64,000 nucleotides of DNA from Nonomuraea sp. NEAU-A123. GTDB taxonomy: Bacteria > Actinomycetota > Actinomycetes > Streptosporangiales > Streptosporangiaceae. Under the pieces are notes generated by a model, which searched no databases, was not told the DNA's origin, and saw only the letters and a program-made list of their open reading frames with translations. Both the position numbers and the translations under genes were made by a program. The stretch covers positions 310,001 through 374,000 of the forward strand of contig NZ_JAHFZZ010000009.1 of the NCBI RefSeq assembly GCF_018603905.1, given 5' to 3'. This document shows, in pieces, positions 40,444-48,777 of this stretch (positions within the stretch are counted from its first letter, which is position 1; every line of letters starts with the position of its first letter).

Positions 40444-41922
40444 CTAGAACGTCACCAACGGATCCCCGACGAAGTCGGCGATGAAGTTGATGAAGAAGAA
40501 GCCGAAGAACAGGAAGTTCAAGATCAGGATCACGTAGTGCCACGGCCGGGGACGGGCGGGCCGGGGCAGCCTGCTGTTCAGGTAGATCAGCAGGAACGGG
40601 TAGATCAGCGCGCCCAGGTTCGACATGTTGGCCGACCACTCCACCAGCCCGACCGGCAGCGAGAGGTGGATGATGACCGAGATGATCACCAGCAATACGA
40701 TCATGAACGGGTAGTAGAAGCGGCGCGGGTCGCCCTCGATCAGCCCGCGCAGCCGGGGGCTGGTGGCGTGCGCCGCGTCCGTGGTCACCCTGACCATGGC
40801 CTCGAAGATGCCTAACTGGGTGGAGAAGAGGATCAGCACCCCCAGCACCAGCGCCACATAGAACAGCGCCGGACCGTACTCGTCGCCGAGCACCCCGGCC
40901 ACGAACGTCGGCACGTTCGCCCGCGTGGGCTTCTGGCCCGACATGGTGACCGCCTGCGACATGAGCAGCGTCGGCAGCAGCATGCCGAGGATGGCGCCGA
41001 CGAAGAACACGCCCCACATGTCGGTGAGCAGCAGCCGGTACCACCTGCGCCACAGCCCGCGGTTGCGGTCGTCGTCGGGGAAGGTGACGCCGCTGGCCAG
41101 GATCTCGCTGCGCTCGCCGCGCATGCCCGAGAGGAATCCGGCGCGATAGCCCATGCCGTAGCCCTTGTCCCGGTAGTGGCCCATCACGTACCAGTTCAGG
41201 CCGGAGGCCAGGGCGGTGAACCCGGCCAGGCCGCCGAGCTGGGTCGCCGTGATGCCCGCGGGCGGGGCGGCCGGGGTGACGAAGCCGCGGATGCCCTCCC
41301 ACCACTGGCTCCACGGCACGATGAGCAGGTCCACGGCCAGCAGGGCGAGGAGGATGGCGCTGACCATCATCCAGTTCGCCAGCTCCAGCACGCGGCTGAT
41401 CCGCTTGGCGAGCGCGGTGATCAGGAAGACCAGCACCAGCAGCGCGATGGCCCACAGCCGCGGCTCCTCGGCGTCCGCGGGCGCGACGGTGCCGTGGACG
41501 AGCGCGTAGACGCCCTGTCCCGCCGAGGCGGCCCACCCGCCCGCGATGAAGGCAAAAATCACTACGAGTACGGATAACGGGACCCAGAGCTTCCAGCCCG
41601 GCGGTACCCGGCCCCAGCCGACCACAGGGGTCTCGCCGGTGGCGACGACGTAGCGGGAGCACTCGACGTTGTAGAACGTCTGGAGGAGGGCGGAGACCAG
41701 AATCACCCAGCCGACGCCGACGAAACCGTACTGCCCCACGTTCAGCGGCCCGAGCAGCCACTCGCCGCTGCCTATGGAGATGCCGAGGGCGATCAGGCTG
41801 GGCCCGATCGCGTACTTGACCAGCTCTTTCGGGCCGATCTTGGAGACCTTGAACACCTCTTCCGGGGTGGGCAGGTCTGTGACGGTGAGATCTGGGCGGC
41901 TTACTCCGAGTGGATGCGACAT
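40444..41922 (-). CDS. Divergent Nramp family transporter
   Basis: A 492-residue membrane protein with about 11-12 hydrophobic helices and the Nramp-like TM1 layout. Where metal-transporting Nramps have DPGN, this protein has GSGEW (IALGISIGSGEWLLGPL). The region matching TM6 reads ALASGLNWYVMGHYRDKGYG and lacks the usual MPH. It therefore may not carry Mn or Fe. The 30 N-terminal residues are an extra soluble stretch. It is divergent from a PH-domain protein gene. Confidence 0.78.
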   Translation of the reverse strand: MSHPLGVSRPDLTVTDLPTPEEVFKVSKIGPKELVKYAIGPSLIALGISIGSGEWLLGPLNVGQYGFVGVGWVILVSALLQTFYNVECSRYVVATGETPVVGWGRVPPGWKLWVPLSVLVVIFAFIAGGWAASAGQGVYALVHGTVAPADAEEPRLWAIALLVLVFLITALAKRISRVLELANWMMVSAILLALLAVDLLIVPWSQWWEGIRGFVTPAAPPAGITATQLGGLAGFTALASGLNWYVMGHYRDKGYGMGYRAGFLSGMRGERSEILASGVTFPDDDRNRGLWRRWYRLLLTDMWGVFFVGAILGMLLPTLLMSQAVTMSGQKPTRANVPTFVAGVLGDEYGPALFYVALVLGVLILFSTQLGIFEAMVRVTTDAAHATSPRLRGLIEGDPRRFYYPFMIVLLVIISVIIHLSLPVGLVEWSANMSNLGALIYPFLLIYLNSRLPRPARPRPWHYVILILNFLFFGFFFINFIADFVGDPLVTF

Positions 41923-42024
41923 GTCAGGGCCTCCTGCCGTTCAGGGTGATCCAGAACCCCACCGGCTACAAGACCCAATCCACGCATCCGGAACGCTTTC
42001 GTAGGCCCAGGTCGTTGCCCAGGC

Positions 42025-42393
42025 ATGGCTGACATCCCCTATGACAGAAAAGAACAGCTCAAGCAGATCGAGAGCGGGCTGATGCCGGGCGAACAGATCA
42101 TCGCGGTGTACGACGCCATCGGCGCGGGGACGGGATTCCTGGGGCTGACCGATCGGCGAGTCATCGTCCAGGACAAGTCGTTCGTAGGCAAGCGCGTCGC
42201 GATCACCAGCATCCCCTACAGCAAGATCTCGGCGGTGAGCGTGGTGAGCAACAAGTCGTTCGCCGGCGGGTTCTTCTCCTCGGGCGCGATCGCCATCCAC
42301 GTCGGGACGCACACGTACGAAGTCGACTTCCGCGGCGACAACAAGGCGCATCACGTACACAACGTGATCCTGCATCACATATCGCGAACCTGA
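42025..42393 (+). CDS. Bacterial PH domain protein
   Basis: A 122-residue protein that is essentially one bacterial PH domain (bPH_1): SGLMPGEQIIAVYDAIG, the LTDRRVIVQDKSF strand pair, and a C-terminal helix with KAHHVHNVILHHI. Such domains bind partner proteins or lipids. No membrane segment is seen and no dedicated partner can be identified. It starts 102 bases from the divergent Nramp-like gene. Confidence 0.82.
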   Translation: MADIPYDRKEQLKQIESGLMPGEQIIAVYDAIGAGTGFLGLTDRRVIVQDKSFVGKRVAITSIPYSKISAVSVVSNKSFAGGFFSSGAIAIHVGTHTYEVDFRGDNKAHHVHNVILHHISRT

Positions 42394-42472
42394 CCGTTGC
42401 CGTAAGAGGCGCGGCGGCCCGGACTGACCTATCCTGCGGAGATCACGGGGTCACGCGAAGGGGGCGGGCTGG

Positions 42473-43774
42473 GTGAGCCGAGTCGCACGTGCCTGTACGG
42501 CGAGCCTGGCCGTGCTGGCGGTCGCCGCCTGCACCGCCACCCCACCGGCTCCGACCTTGGTGCCCGGCACGGGCGCCGCCACCACCTCACGTCCCGGCAC
42601 AGCCTCCCCGACCCCGGGCACGTCGCTGTCGCCGGTGCCGGTGATCGGCGGCGGCCTGCCCGCGCTCCCCGCCAAGCCCGCCGGCTGCGCCCAGCCGCCG
42701 GCCGGCACCGACGACATCCGCGCCGTGCAGGCCGAGCCCGGCTGGCGCGCCCTGCCCACCGACGAGTCGGCCGCCGGGGAGTACGGCAGCCTCCACGATC
42801 TCGCCGTCGGCCGGGACGGCGCCGTCTGGGCCACCCACCTCACCCAGCGCCTGGCGGCCGAGTCTGTGGAGACGACCTTCGCGGGCCTGCGGCGGTGGGA
42901 CGGCACGCGGTGGACGTCGTACTCGCTGCCGGGCGTCCAGGTCACCGCGCTCAGCGCGACGTCCGCGACCAACGCCTGGGTGTTCGGCCTGGCGGACGGC
43001 AGGTCCGGGCTCGTCGGCGCGTTCCAGCACGACACGTGGGCGGCGCTGCGGCTCACCGGGCGGCTCGGCGACACCTTCGGCGCGGGCGGCACGGCGGCGC
43101 GCGGCGCGTGGGCGGTCAGCGGCCGCTCGGCGCTGTGGTGGAACGGCTCCACCTGGCAGCACTACGATCTGCCGGCCCCCGCCGGTGCGGTGGGCGGTGG
43201 CAGCGGGAGCGGCGGCGGCTCGGGCAACGGTGGCGGTGACAAACGCGGCGGCGACGTGTGGACGGTCAGCGGGCCGCTGATCGACCAGGGGCCGGCCGCC
43301 CACTGGAACGGCGCGGCCTGGCAGCAGGTCGGCGTGCCCGCGCTCGGCCTGCCGCCCAGGTCGGAGTCCCCGCGCGTCCGGCTCAGCGACGTCGTGGTGC
43401 TCGGGCCGGCCGACGTGTGGGTGGTCGGCGGGGTGTCGTGGCTGGTGCCCGATGAGTTCACCAAGAACAACGAGCCGTTGGAGCGCTCCCGCCCGGTCGC
43501 CCTGCACTGGGACGGCGGCACGTGGCAGTGCCGGTGGGGGGCGCCCGGTTCCACGTTCACCCAGGCCGAGCCGGACGGCCGGGACGGCATGTGGGTGCTC
43601 GACTCGACCGGGTCGCGGATCCTGCACTTCGCCGGCGGACGCTGGACGTCGCAGACCCTCGACGGCACGATCGACGCCCTCGCCCAGCGCCCCGGCACGA
43701 CCCAGGTCTACGCGGCCGGCTCCTCCCATCCCGAGAAAGGCCTGGCCCGCGCCATGCTCTGGCGCACCCGCTGA
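42473..43774 (+). CDS. Lipoprotein with predicted beta-propeller
   Basis: A 433-residue exported lipoprotein. The signal peptide ends in the lipobox AVAAC (C20). A Thr/Pro-rich linker (GTASPTPGTSLSPVPVIGGG) reaches through the wall. The remaining part has repeating W-containing strands (RRWDGTRWTSY, WWNGSTWQHYD, HWNGAAWQQVG, HWDGGTWQCRW) that suggest propeller blades, interrupted by a Gly/Ser-rich loop near residue 250. No enzymatic motif is seen. The GTG start follows GGGGGCGGG. Confidence 0.75.
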   Translation: MSRVARACTASLAVLAVAACTATPPAPTLVPGTGAATTSRPGTASPTPGTSLSPVPVIGGGLPALPAKPAGCAQPPAGTDDIRAVQAEPGWRALPTDESAAGEYGSLHDLAVGRDGAVWATHLTQRLAAESVETTFAGLRRWDGTRWTSYSLPGVQVTALSATSATNAWVFGLADGRSGLVGAFQHDTWAALRLTGRLGDTFGAGGTAARGAWAVSGRSALWWNGSTWQHYDLPAPAGAVGGGSGSGGGSGNGGGDKRGGDVWTVSGPLIDQGPAAHWNGAAWQQVGVPALGLPPRSESPRVRLSDVVVLGPADVWVVGGVSWLVPDEFTKNNEPLERSRPVALHWDGGTWQCRWGAPGSTFTQAEPDGRDGMWVLDSTGSRILHFAGGRWTSQTLDGTIDALAQRPGTTQVYAAGSSHPEKGLARAMLWRTR

Positions 43775-43784
43775 CCCCGCTCTC

Positions 43785-44963
43785 TCAGGTGCGCAGCGAG
43801 GTGTAGAGGTCCATGGTGCGTTGGGCGATGCGTCCCCAGGAGAAGTGCTCGACGGCCCTGGCCCGCCCGGCCACCCCCATCCGCGCGGCCCGCTCCGGAT
43901 CCGCCAGCAGTTCGTTGACGCGCTCGGCGAAGTCGGCGGCGAACCGCCCGGGATCGTGCGGCGTCCCGTCGGCCCCCTGGTCGATCGGTGCCAGCAGCCC
44001 CGTCTCCCCGTCGGCCACCACCTCGGGAATGCCGCCGGTCGCCGTCGCCACCACGACCGTCTCGCAGGCCATCGCCTCCAGGTTCACGATCCCCATCGGC
44101 TCGTACACCGACGGGCACACGAACACCGACGCGTGCGTGAGCAACTGGATCACCTCGGGCTTGGGCAGCATCTCGGAGATCCAGATCACCCTGTCGCGCT
44201 CCCGGCCGAGGTCGCGCACCAGGCCCGTCACCTCGGCCTCGATCTCCGGCGTGTCGGGCGCGCCCGCGCAGAGCACGATCTGCGCGCCGGCGTCGAAGGA
44301 CCGCGCCGCGTGCAGGAGGTGGACCAGCCCCTTCTGCCGGGTGATGCGCCCGACGAAGATGACGTACGGCCTGGCCGGGTCCACGCCGTGCTTCTTGAGG
44401 ACGTCGTCGCCCCGGTCCGGGGCGTATTCGGCGGTGTCGATGCCGTTGTGGATGACGCTCACCCGGTCGTGCGGGATCTCGGGATAGGCGGCGAGTACGT
44501 CGCGCCGCATCCCCTCCGAGACCGCGATGACCGCGTCGGCGCCGGCCAGGGCGGTCCGTTCGGCCCAGGAGGAGATGGTGTAGCCGCCGCCCAGTTGCTC
44601 GGCCTTCCACGGCCGCAGTGGTTCGAGGCTGTGGGTGGTGATGACGTGCGGGACTCCGTGCAGCATCTTCGCGACATGCCCGGCAAAGTTGGCATACCAG
44701 GTATGGGAGTGAACCACCCCGGCGCCCTCGCACGCGGCGGCCATCTCCAGGTCCACCCCGAGCACCTGCAGGGCCGCGTTGGCCTCCTGGAGCCCGGCGG
44801 GCACCCGGTAGGCGGAGACGCCCGGCTCGTCCCGTGCGGCCCCGAAGCACCGCACCCGGACGTCGGCCAGCCGCCGCAGCTCTCTGGCCAGATATTCCAT
44901 GTGCACCCCGGCACCGCCGTACACCTCTGGCGGATACTCCCGGGTGAGCAGATCAACGCGCAT
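43785..44963 (-). CDS. glgA: Glycogen synthase/alpha-maltose-1-phosphate synthase
   Basis: A 392-residue GT-B glycosyltransferase. The N-terminal sugar-nucleotide loop reads REYPPEVYGGAGVHMEYLA, and the C-terminal GT4-like catalytic E-x7-E lies in EPMGIVNLEAMA followed by ATATGGIPE. It corresponds to the actinobacterial GlgA/GlgM group, which in mycobacteria makes alpha-maltose-1-phosphate from ADP-glucose and glucose-1-phosphate (the GlgE pathway). It is divergent from glgC, whose product supplies ADP-glucose. I name it glgA but glgM is the mechanistic equivalent. Confidence 0.9.
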   Translation of the reverse strand: MRVDLLTREYPPEVYGGAGVHMEYLARELRRLADVRVRCFGAARDEPGVSAYRVPAGLQEANAALQVLGVDLEMAAACEGAGVVHSHTWYANFAGHVAKMLHGVPHVITTHSLEPLRPWKAEQLGGGYTISSWAERTALAGADAVIAVSEGMRRDVLAAYPEIPHDRVSVIHNGIDTAEYAPDRGDDVLKKHGVDPARPYVIFVGRITRQKGLVHLLHAARSFDAGAQIVLCAGAPDTPEIEAEVTGLVRDLGRERDRVIWISEMLPKPEVIQLLTHASVFVCPSVYEPMGIVNLEAMACETVVVATATGGIPEVVADGETGLLAPIDQGADGTPHDPGRFAADFAERVNELLADPERAARMGVAGRARAVEHFSWGRIAQRTMDLYTSLRT

Positions 44964-45013
44964 GAGACGACCTTACGATCCCCGGACGATTCAGGCACGT
45001 GCGGTGTTCGATG

Positions 45014-45035
45014 GGCGATTCGTCGATAGATCGCC
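45014..45035. promoter_or_regulatory. Inverted repeat between glgA and glgC
   Basis: GGCGAT and ATCGCC arms are separated by ten bases, and the flanking AT/AT continues partly. It lies 24 bases before the glgC start and 51 bases before glgA, and is a candidate shared operator. Confidence 0.35.
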
Positions 45036-45058
45036 ATTTTGAGGGTAGCGTCACGGAT

Positions 45059-46294
45059 ATGAGGTCCCGGAGGGTTCTTGCGGTCGTACTGGCAGGTGGA
45101 GAGGGAAAGAGGCTCATGCCGCTCACAGCGGATAGAGCCAAACCGGCGGTGCCGTTCGGCGGCATGTATCGGCTCATCGATTTCGTGCTGTCGAACCTGG
45201 CCAACGGCGGATACCTGCAGATCGTCGTACTGACCCAGTACAAGAATCACAGTCTCGACCGCCACATCTCGCGCACCTGGCGGCTGACGGCGATGCTCGG
45301 CAACTACGTGACACCGGTCCCCGCGCAGCAGCGGCTGGGCCCGCGATGGTTCTCCGGCTCGGCCGACGCGCTGTTCCAGAACCTGAACCTGATCTACGAC
45401 GAGATGCCCGAGCACGTGATCGTGTTCGGGGCCGACCACATCTACCGCATGGACCCACGGCAGATGGTCGAGCAGCACGAGGACTCCGGTGCGGACGTGA
45501 CGGTGGCGGCGATCCGGCAGCCGCTGTCGCTGGCCGACCAGTTCGGCGTCATCGAGACCGATCCTCAGGGGCGGCGGATCGTCGCGTTCCGGGAGAAGCC
45601 CAAGGACGCGGTGGGGCTCGCCGACTCCCCCGACGAGGTGTTCGCCTCGATGGGCAACTACGTGTTCAAGACCCAGGCGATGATCGACGCGCTGCGGGAG
45701 GACGCCCTCGACCCCACGAGCAAGCACGACCTGGGCGGAAATATCATCCCGATGCTCGTCAAGTCCGGCGGGGCGGACGTGTACGACTTCGCGAACAACG
45801 TGGTGCCGGGTTCGAGCGAGCGCGACCGGGGCTACTGGCGCGACGTGGGTACGCTCGACGCCTACTACGAGGCGCACATGGACCTCATCTCGGCGCACCC
45901 GATCTTCAACCTCTACAACGACAAGTGGCCGATCCATACCGGGCACGACCCGCTGCCGCCGGCCAAGTTCGTGCACAACGACGGCGACCGGGTGGGCCGG
46001 GCGCTCGACTCGCTCGTGTCACCCGGCGTGATCGTCTCCGGCGGCACGGCGAACCGGTCGGTCCTGTCGCCCAGGGTCGTGCTGCACTCGCACTCGCTGG
46101 TCGAGGACTCCGTGCTGATGGAGAACGTCAAGGTCGGCCGGGGCGCGATCGTGCGCAAGGCGATCATCGACAAGAACGTGGTGATCCCCGACGGCGCGCG
46201 GATCGGCTTCGACCTGGACTATGACCGCACCCGGTTCGCGCTGACCAGGGGCGGCATCGTGGTCATCGGCAAGAACGAGATCGTCGACCGCTGA
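45059..46294 (+). CDS. glgC: Glucose-1-phosphate adenylyltransferase
   Basis: A 411-residue ADP-glucose pyrophosphorylase. The N-terminal nucleotidyltransferase has VVLAGGEGKRLMPLT, KPAVPFGG and the catalytic FGADHIYRMDPRQM; the C-terminal left-handed beta-helix is seen as NVKVGRGAIVRKAIIDKNV. It makes ADP-glucose from ATP and glucose-1-phosphate, the first step toward glycogen or maltosyl phosphate. The ATG at 45059 matches the conserved family start; a longer N-terminal form is unlikely. Divergent glgA suggests co-regulation. Confidence 0.95.
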   Translation: MRSRRVLAVVLAGGEGKRLMPLTADRAKPAVPFGGMYRLIDFVLSNLANGGYLQIVVLTQYKNHSLDRHISRTWRLTAMLGNYVTPVPAQQRLGPRWFSGSADALFQNLNLIYDEMPEHVIVFGADHIYRMDPRQMVEQHEDSGADVTVAAIRQPLSLADQFGVIETDPQGRRIVAFREKPKDAVGLADSPDEVFASMGNYVFKTQAMIDALREDALDPTSKHDLGGNIIPMLVKSGGADVYDFANNVVPGSSERDRGYWRDVGTLDAYYEAHMDLISAHPIFNLYNDKWPIHTGHDPLPPAKFVHNDGDRVGRALDSLVSPGVIVSGGTANRSVLSPRVVLHSHSLVEDSVLMENVKVGRGAIVRKAIIDKNVVIPDGARIGFDLDYDRTRFALTRGGIVVIGKNEIVDR

Positions 46295-46297
46295 CCC

Positions 46298-46855
46298 TCA
46301 CCGGGGCAGGCTGAGCAACCGGTCGACCAGCGTCCTGGCGTGGTCGGCGCCGACCGGCCGGTTGAAGAAGATCGCATGATAGTAGAGCGGCGCGATCACC
46401 ACCTCCATCAGCTCCAGCAGGGTCGGCGGGCTCTCGCCGCGCGCCGCCGCCCGCTCCAGCATGCCCTGGAGCCGCACGGCCCGGTCCATCATGTACAGCT
46501 GGTTGTCATCCTGGACCCGGGTGCCGACCTGGGCGGCCCTGACGTAAAGAGGCCCCAGCGGCCCCGCCACATCCGCCGCGACCTGGACGGCGTAGGCCTC
46601 CAGGTCGCCGCGCAGCGTGCCCGTGTCGGGCACCGGTGAACCCCGTGAAAGCTGCTCGGTCACCACGTCGTCGATGAGCGCGCCGAGCGTGCGCCAACGC
46701 CGGTAGAGGGTCGCCTGGTGCACCCCGGAACGCTCCGCCACCTGGGCGAGGCTCAGGCTGCCCCAGTCCTCCTTGCTCAGCAGGTCGAGGACGGCTTCAT
46801 GCACCGCCGTGCGGACTCTCGCGCTGCGGCCCCCCGGTCTGCGTGCAGGTTCCAT
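46298..46855 (-). CDS. TetR/AcrR family transcriptional regulator
   Basis: A 185-residue regulator. The HTH reads GSLSLAQVAERSGVHQATLY followed by RRWRTLGALIDDVV, and the C-terminal half resembles the TetR_C_11-type ligand domain. It is divergent from a hydrolase gene, and two palindromes (46867-46888 and 46913-46926) lie between them, so it probably represses the hydrolase and membrane-protein genes as well as itself. It ends four bases after the glgC stop. Confidence 0.9.
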   Translation of the reverse strand: MEPARRPGGRSARVRTAVHEAVLDLLSKEDWGSLSLAQVAERSGVHQATLYRRWRTLGALIDDVVTEQLSRGSPVPDTGTLRGDLEAYAVQVAADVAGPLGPLYVRAAQVGTRVQDDNQLYMMDRAVRLQGMLERAAARGESPPTLLELMEVVIAPLYYHAIFFNRPVGADHARTLVDRLLSLPR

Positions 46856-46866
46856 GCCACCTACCT

Positions 46867-46888
46867 TAACGCGAACTCTCTTGCGTTA
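46867..46888. promoter_or_regulatory. Inverted repeat TAACGC-N10-GCGTTA
   Basis: The outer six bases of each arm are exact reverse complements, with AA/TT continuing inward after one mismatch. It lies 12 bases upstream of the TetR start and is a likely operator. Confidence 0.55.
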
Positions 46889-46912
46889 GCACTCTCGCCC
46901 TGTTACTTTGAA

Positions 46913-46926
46913 GCGAAATTATTCGC
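46913..46926. promoter_or_regulatory. Palindrome GCGAAATTATTCGC
   Basis: GCGAA and TTCGC flank a four-base AT centre, directly upstream of the AAGGAG ribosome binding site of the hydrolase gene. It shares the GCGAA element with the neighbouring repeat, suggesting the same regulator. Confidence 0.5.
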
Positions 46927-46941
46927 ATTAAGGAGCTGGGC

Positions 46942-48123
46942 ATGCGCCCGATCATCTTCGAGAAGGACCCCACGTTCTGGTTCGAGACGCTGCGCTCCTT
47001 CGGCCACATCGCGTACGGCGGCGCCGACTTCGGCGAGGTCCTCGTGACCGCGCAGCGGATCACCGAGAGCGACTACGACAGCTGGCACGACGAGTGGCTG
47101 GTCACGGCGGACCGCGTGGCGGCCGAGGCCGAGCGGAGCCTGGCAGCGGGGCATGAGGTCAGCGCCCGCGATGGCTTTCTTCGCGCGTCCAACTACTACC
47201 GCTCGGCGGAGTTCTTCCTGCACGGCGACCCTTCGGACCCGCGCGTCGACTCGGCCTACGACCGCCAGGTGGCCTGCTTCCGCACGTTCGCCGGAATGTC
47301 GGGCATCGAGCCCGTCGAGATCCCGTACGAGGGCACCACGCTGCCCGGCTACCTCTACCGGGGCACCGGCGGCGCGACCGTGATCATGCACAACGGCTTC
47401 GACGGCAGCGCCGAGGAGATGCACTTCTACGCGGCCGCCGCCCTGGTCGAACGCGGATACAACGTGCTGACCTTCGACGGCCCCGGGCAGCCGGGCGCCA
47501 TCCGCAAGGGACTGCCGTTCCGGCCCGACTGGGAGCATGTCGTGGGCCCGGTGCTCGACTTCGCGCTCGCCCTGCCGTTCGTGGACCCGTCACGGGTGGC
47601 GCTGCTCGGCGCCAGCATGGGCGGGCTGCTCGCACCCCGCGCCGCCGCCTTCGACCCCAGGATCAAGGCGGTCATCGCCTTGGACGGCGTCTACGACATG
47701 GGCGCGATCGTCGCCGAGATTTTCGGCGGCGACCGGGAGGCCGCCAGGCAGGCACTCGCCGACCCTCAGGCCGACGAGCACCTGCGCATCTTGATGACCC
47801 AGAACCCCACCATCCGCTGGGCGATCACCCACGGCACCTGGGTCACCGGCGCGTCCTCCCCGCGTGGCTACTCGGCCGCGATGCTCGACTACCACCTGCG
47901 TGACGGCATCGCCGAACGGATCACCTGCCCCACACTGGTCTGCGCCGCACCGGACGACTTCGCCTTCCAGGGCCAGCCCGAGGCCCTCTACAAGCACCTG
48001 ACCTGCGACAAGACGCTCATCGAGTTCACCGAGACCGAGGGCGCCGACGCGCACTGCCAGTCCGGCGCCCAGCGCCTGGCCCTGGCCCGCATCTCCGACT
48101 GGCTGGAAAGGACCTTCGCATGA
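46942..48123 (+). CDS. Alpha/beta hydrolase
   Basis: A 393-residue alpha/beta hydrolase of the group with an N-terminal helical domain (DHPONH-like or FrsA-like). The nucleophile elbow is GASMGG near residue 222, the oxyanion region is IMHNGFDGSAEE, and the catalytic Asp and His fit TLVCAAPDDFAF and EGADAHCQSGA. It acts in the cytoplasm on an ester or C-C bond of an unknown substrate. It is divergent from the TetR gene and coupled to the next gene by ATGA. Confidence 0.85.
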   Translation: MRPIIFEKDPTFWFETLRSFGHIAYGGADFGEVLVTAQRITESDYDSWHDEWLVTADRVAAEAERSLAAGHEVSARDGFLRASNYYRSAEFFLHGDPSDPRVDSAYDRQVACFRTFAGMSGIEPVEIPYEGTTLPGYLYRGTGGATVIMHNGFDGSAEEMHFYAAAALVERGYNVLTFDGPGQPGAIRKGLPFRPDWEHVVGPVLDFALALPFVDPSRVALLGASMGGLLAPRAAAFDPRIKAVIALDGVYDMGAIVAEIFGGDREAARQALADPQADEHLRILMTQNPTIRWAITHGTWVTGASSPRGYSAAMLDYHLRDGIAERITCPTLVCAAPDDFAFQGQPEALYKHLTCDKTLIEFTETEGADAHCQSGAQRLALARISDWLERTFA

Positions 48124-48731
48124 ACCGCTCCGTGCTGAAAGTGGCGCTCTGGGACGTACTCCCCACCGTCGCCGCCTACTACCTGCTGCGCGCGCTGAAC
48201 GTGGGCGAGTACGCCGCCCTCCTCTCGGCCACGGCCGTCGGCGTCCTGCGCACCGCCTATGTCGGCGTCAGGGAACGCCGCCTGGACGGATACGCGGCGT
48301 TCATGTGCCTGATCTTCGGCCTCGGCCTCCTCCTGTCCTTCGTCACCGGGGACGAGCGCCTCCTGCTGGCGGTCAAGTCGATCACCACGGCCGTCATCGC
48401 CGCCGTCCTCGTCGCCACCTGCGTGGCGGGCCGCCCCGCCGGCTACCCCCTCGCCAAACGCTTCGGCGCCGAGGACGCCGCCACCGCCGCCCGCTGGGAC
48501 GCCCTCTACCTGGCCGAGCCCGCGTTCCGCCGCATCTACTACGTCATGACCCTGACCTGGGCGGCGGCCTTCCTCGCCGAGTCGGTGATCCGAATCCCGC
48601 TCGTCTATCTGCTGCCGGTGGACGTGATGGCCGGCTTATCGACGGCCTTGCTGCTCGGCACCCTCGCGCTCATCGCGGTCTGGAGCGCCTGGTACGGCAA
48701 GCGCGGCGAGGCGGCCTTGTCCGCGAGTTGA
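48120..48731 (+). CDS. VC0807 family membrane protein
   Basis: A 203-residue membrane protein with about six hydrophobic segments, starting with VALWDVLPTVAAYYLLRALN, a pattern of the VC0807 family. These are uncharacterised. It overlaps the hydrolase stop (ATGA), so it works in the same TetR-controlled unit, perhaps as a transporter for the hydrolase substrate or product. Confidence 0.72.
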   Translation: MNRSVLKVALWDVLPTVAAYYLLRALNVGEYAALLSATAVGVLRTAYVGVRERRLDGYAAFMCLIFGLGLLLSFVTGDERLLLAVKSITTAVIAAVLVATCVAGRPAGYPLAKRFGAEDAATAARWDALYLAEPAFRRIYYVMTLTWAAAFLAESVIRIPLVYLLPVDVMAGLSTALLLGTLALIAVWSAWYGKRGEAALSAS

Positions 48732-48742
48732 CCAAAAACCGA

Positions 48743-48776
48743 TCACGGAATGCGCATGATCGATATCGTTCCGTGA
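48743..48776. promoter_or_regulatory. Inverted repeat TCACGGAA-N18-TTCCGTGA
   Basis: Two perfect eight-base arms flank 18 bases and end one base before the ATG of the nuclease-fold gene. It could be a paired operator or an mRNA hairpin that shields the start. The ORF lacks another obvious ribosome binding site. Confidence 0.35.
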
Positions 48777-48777
48777 C

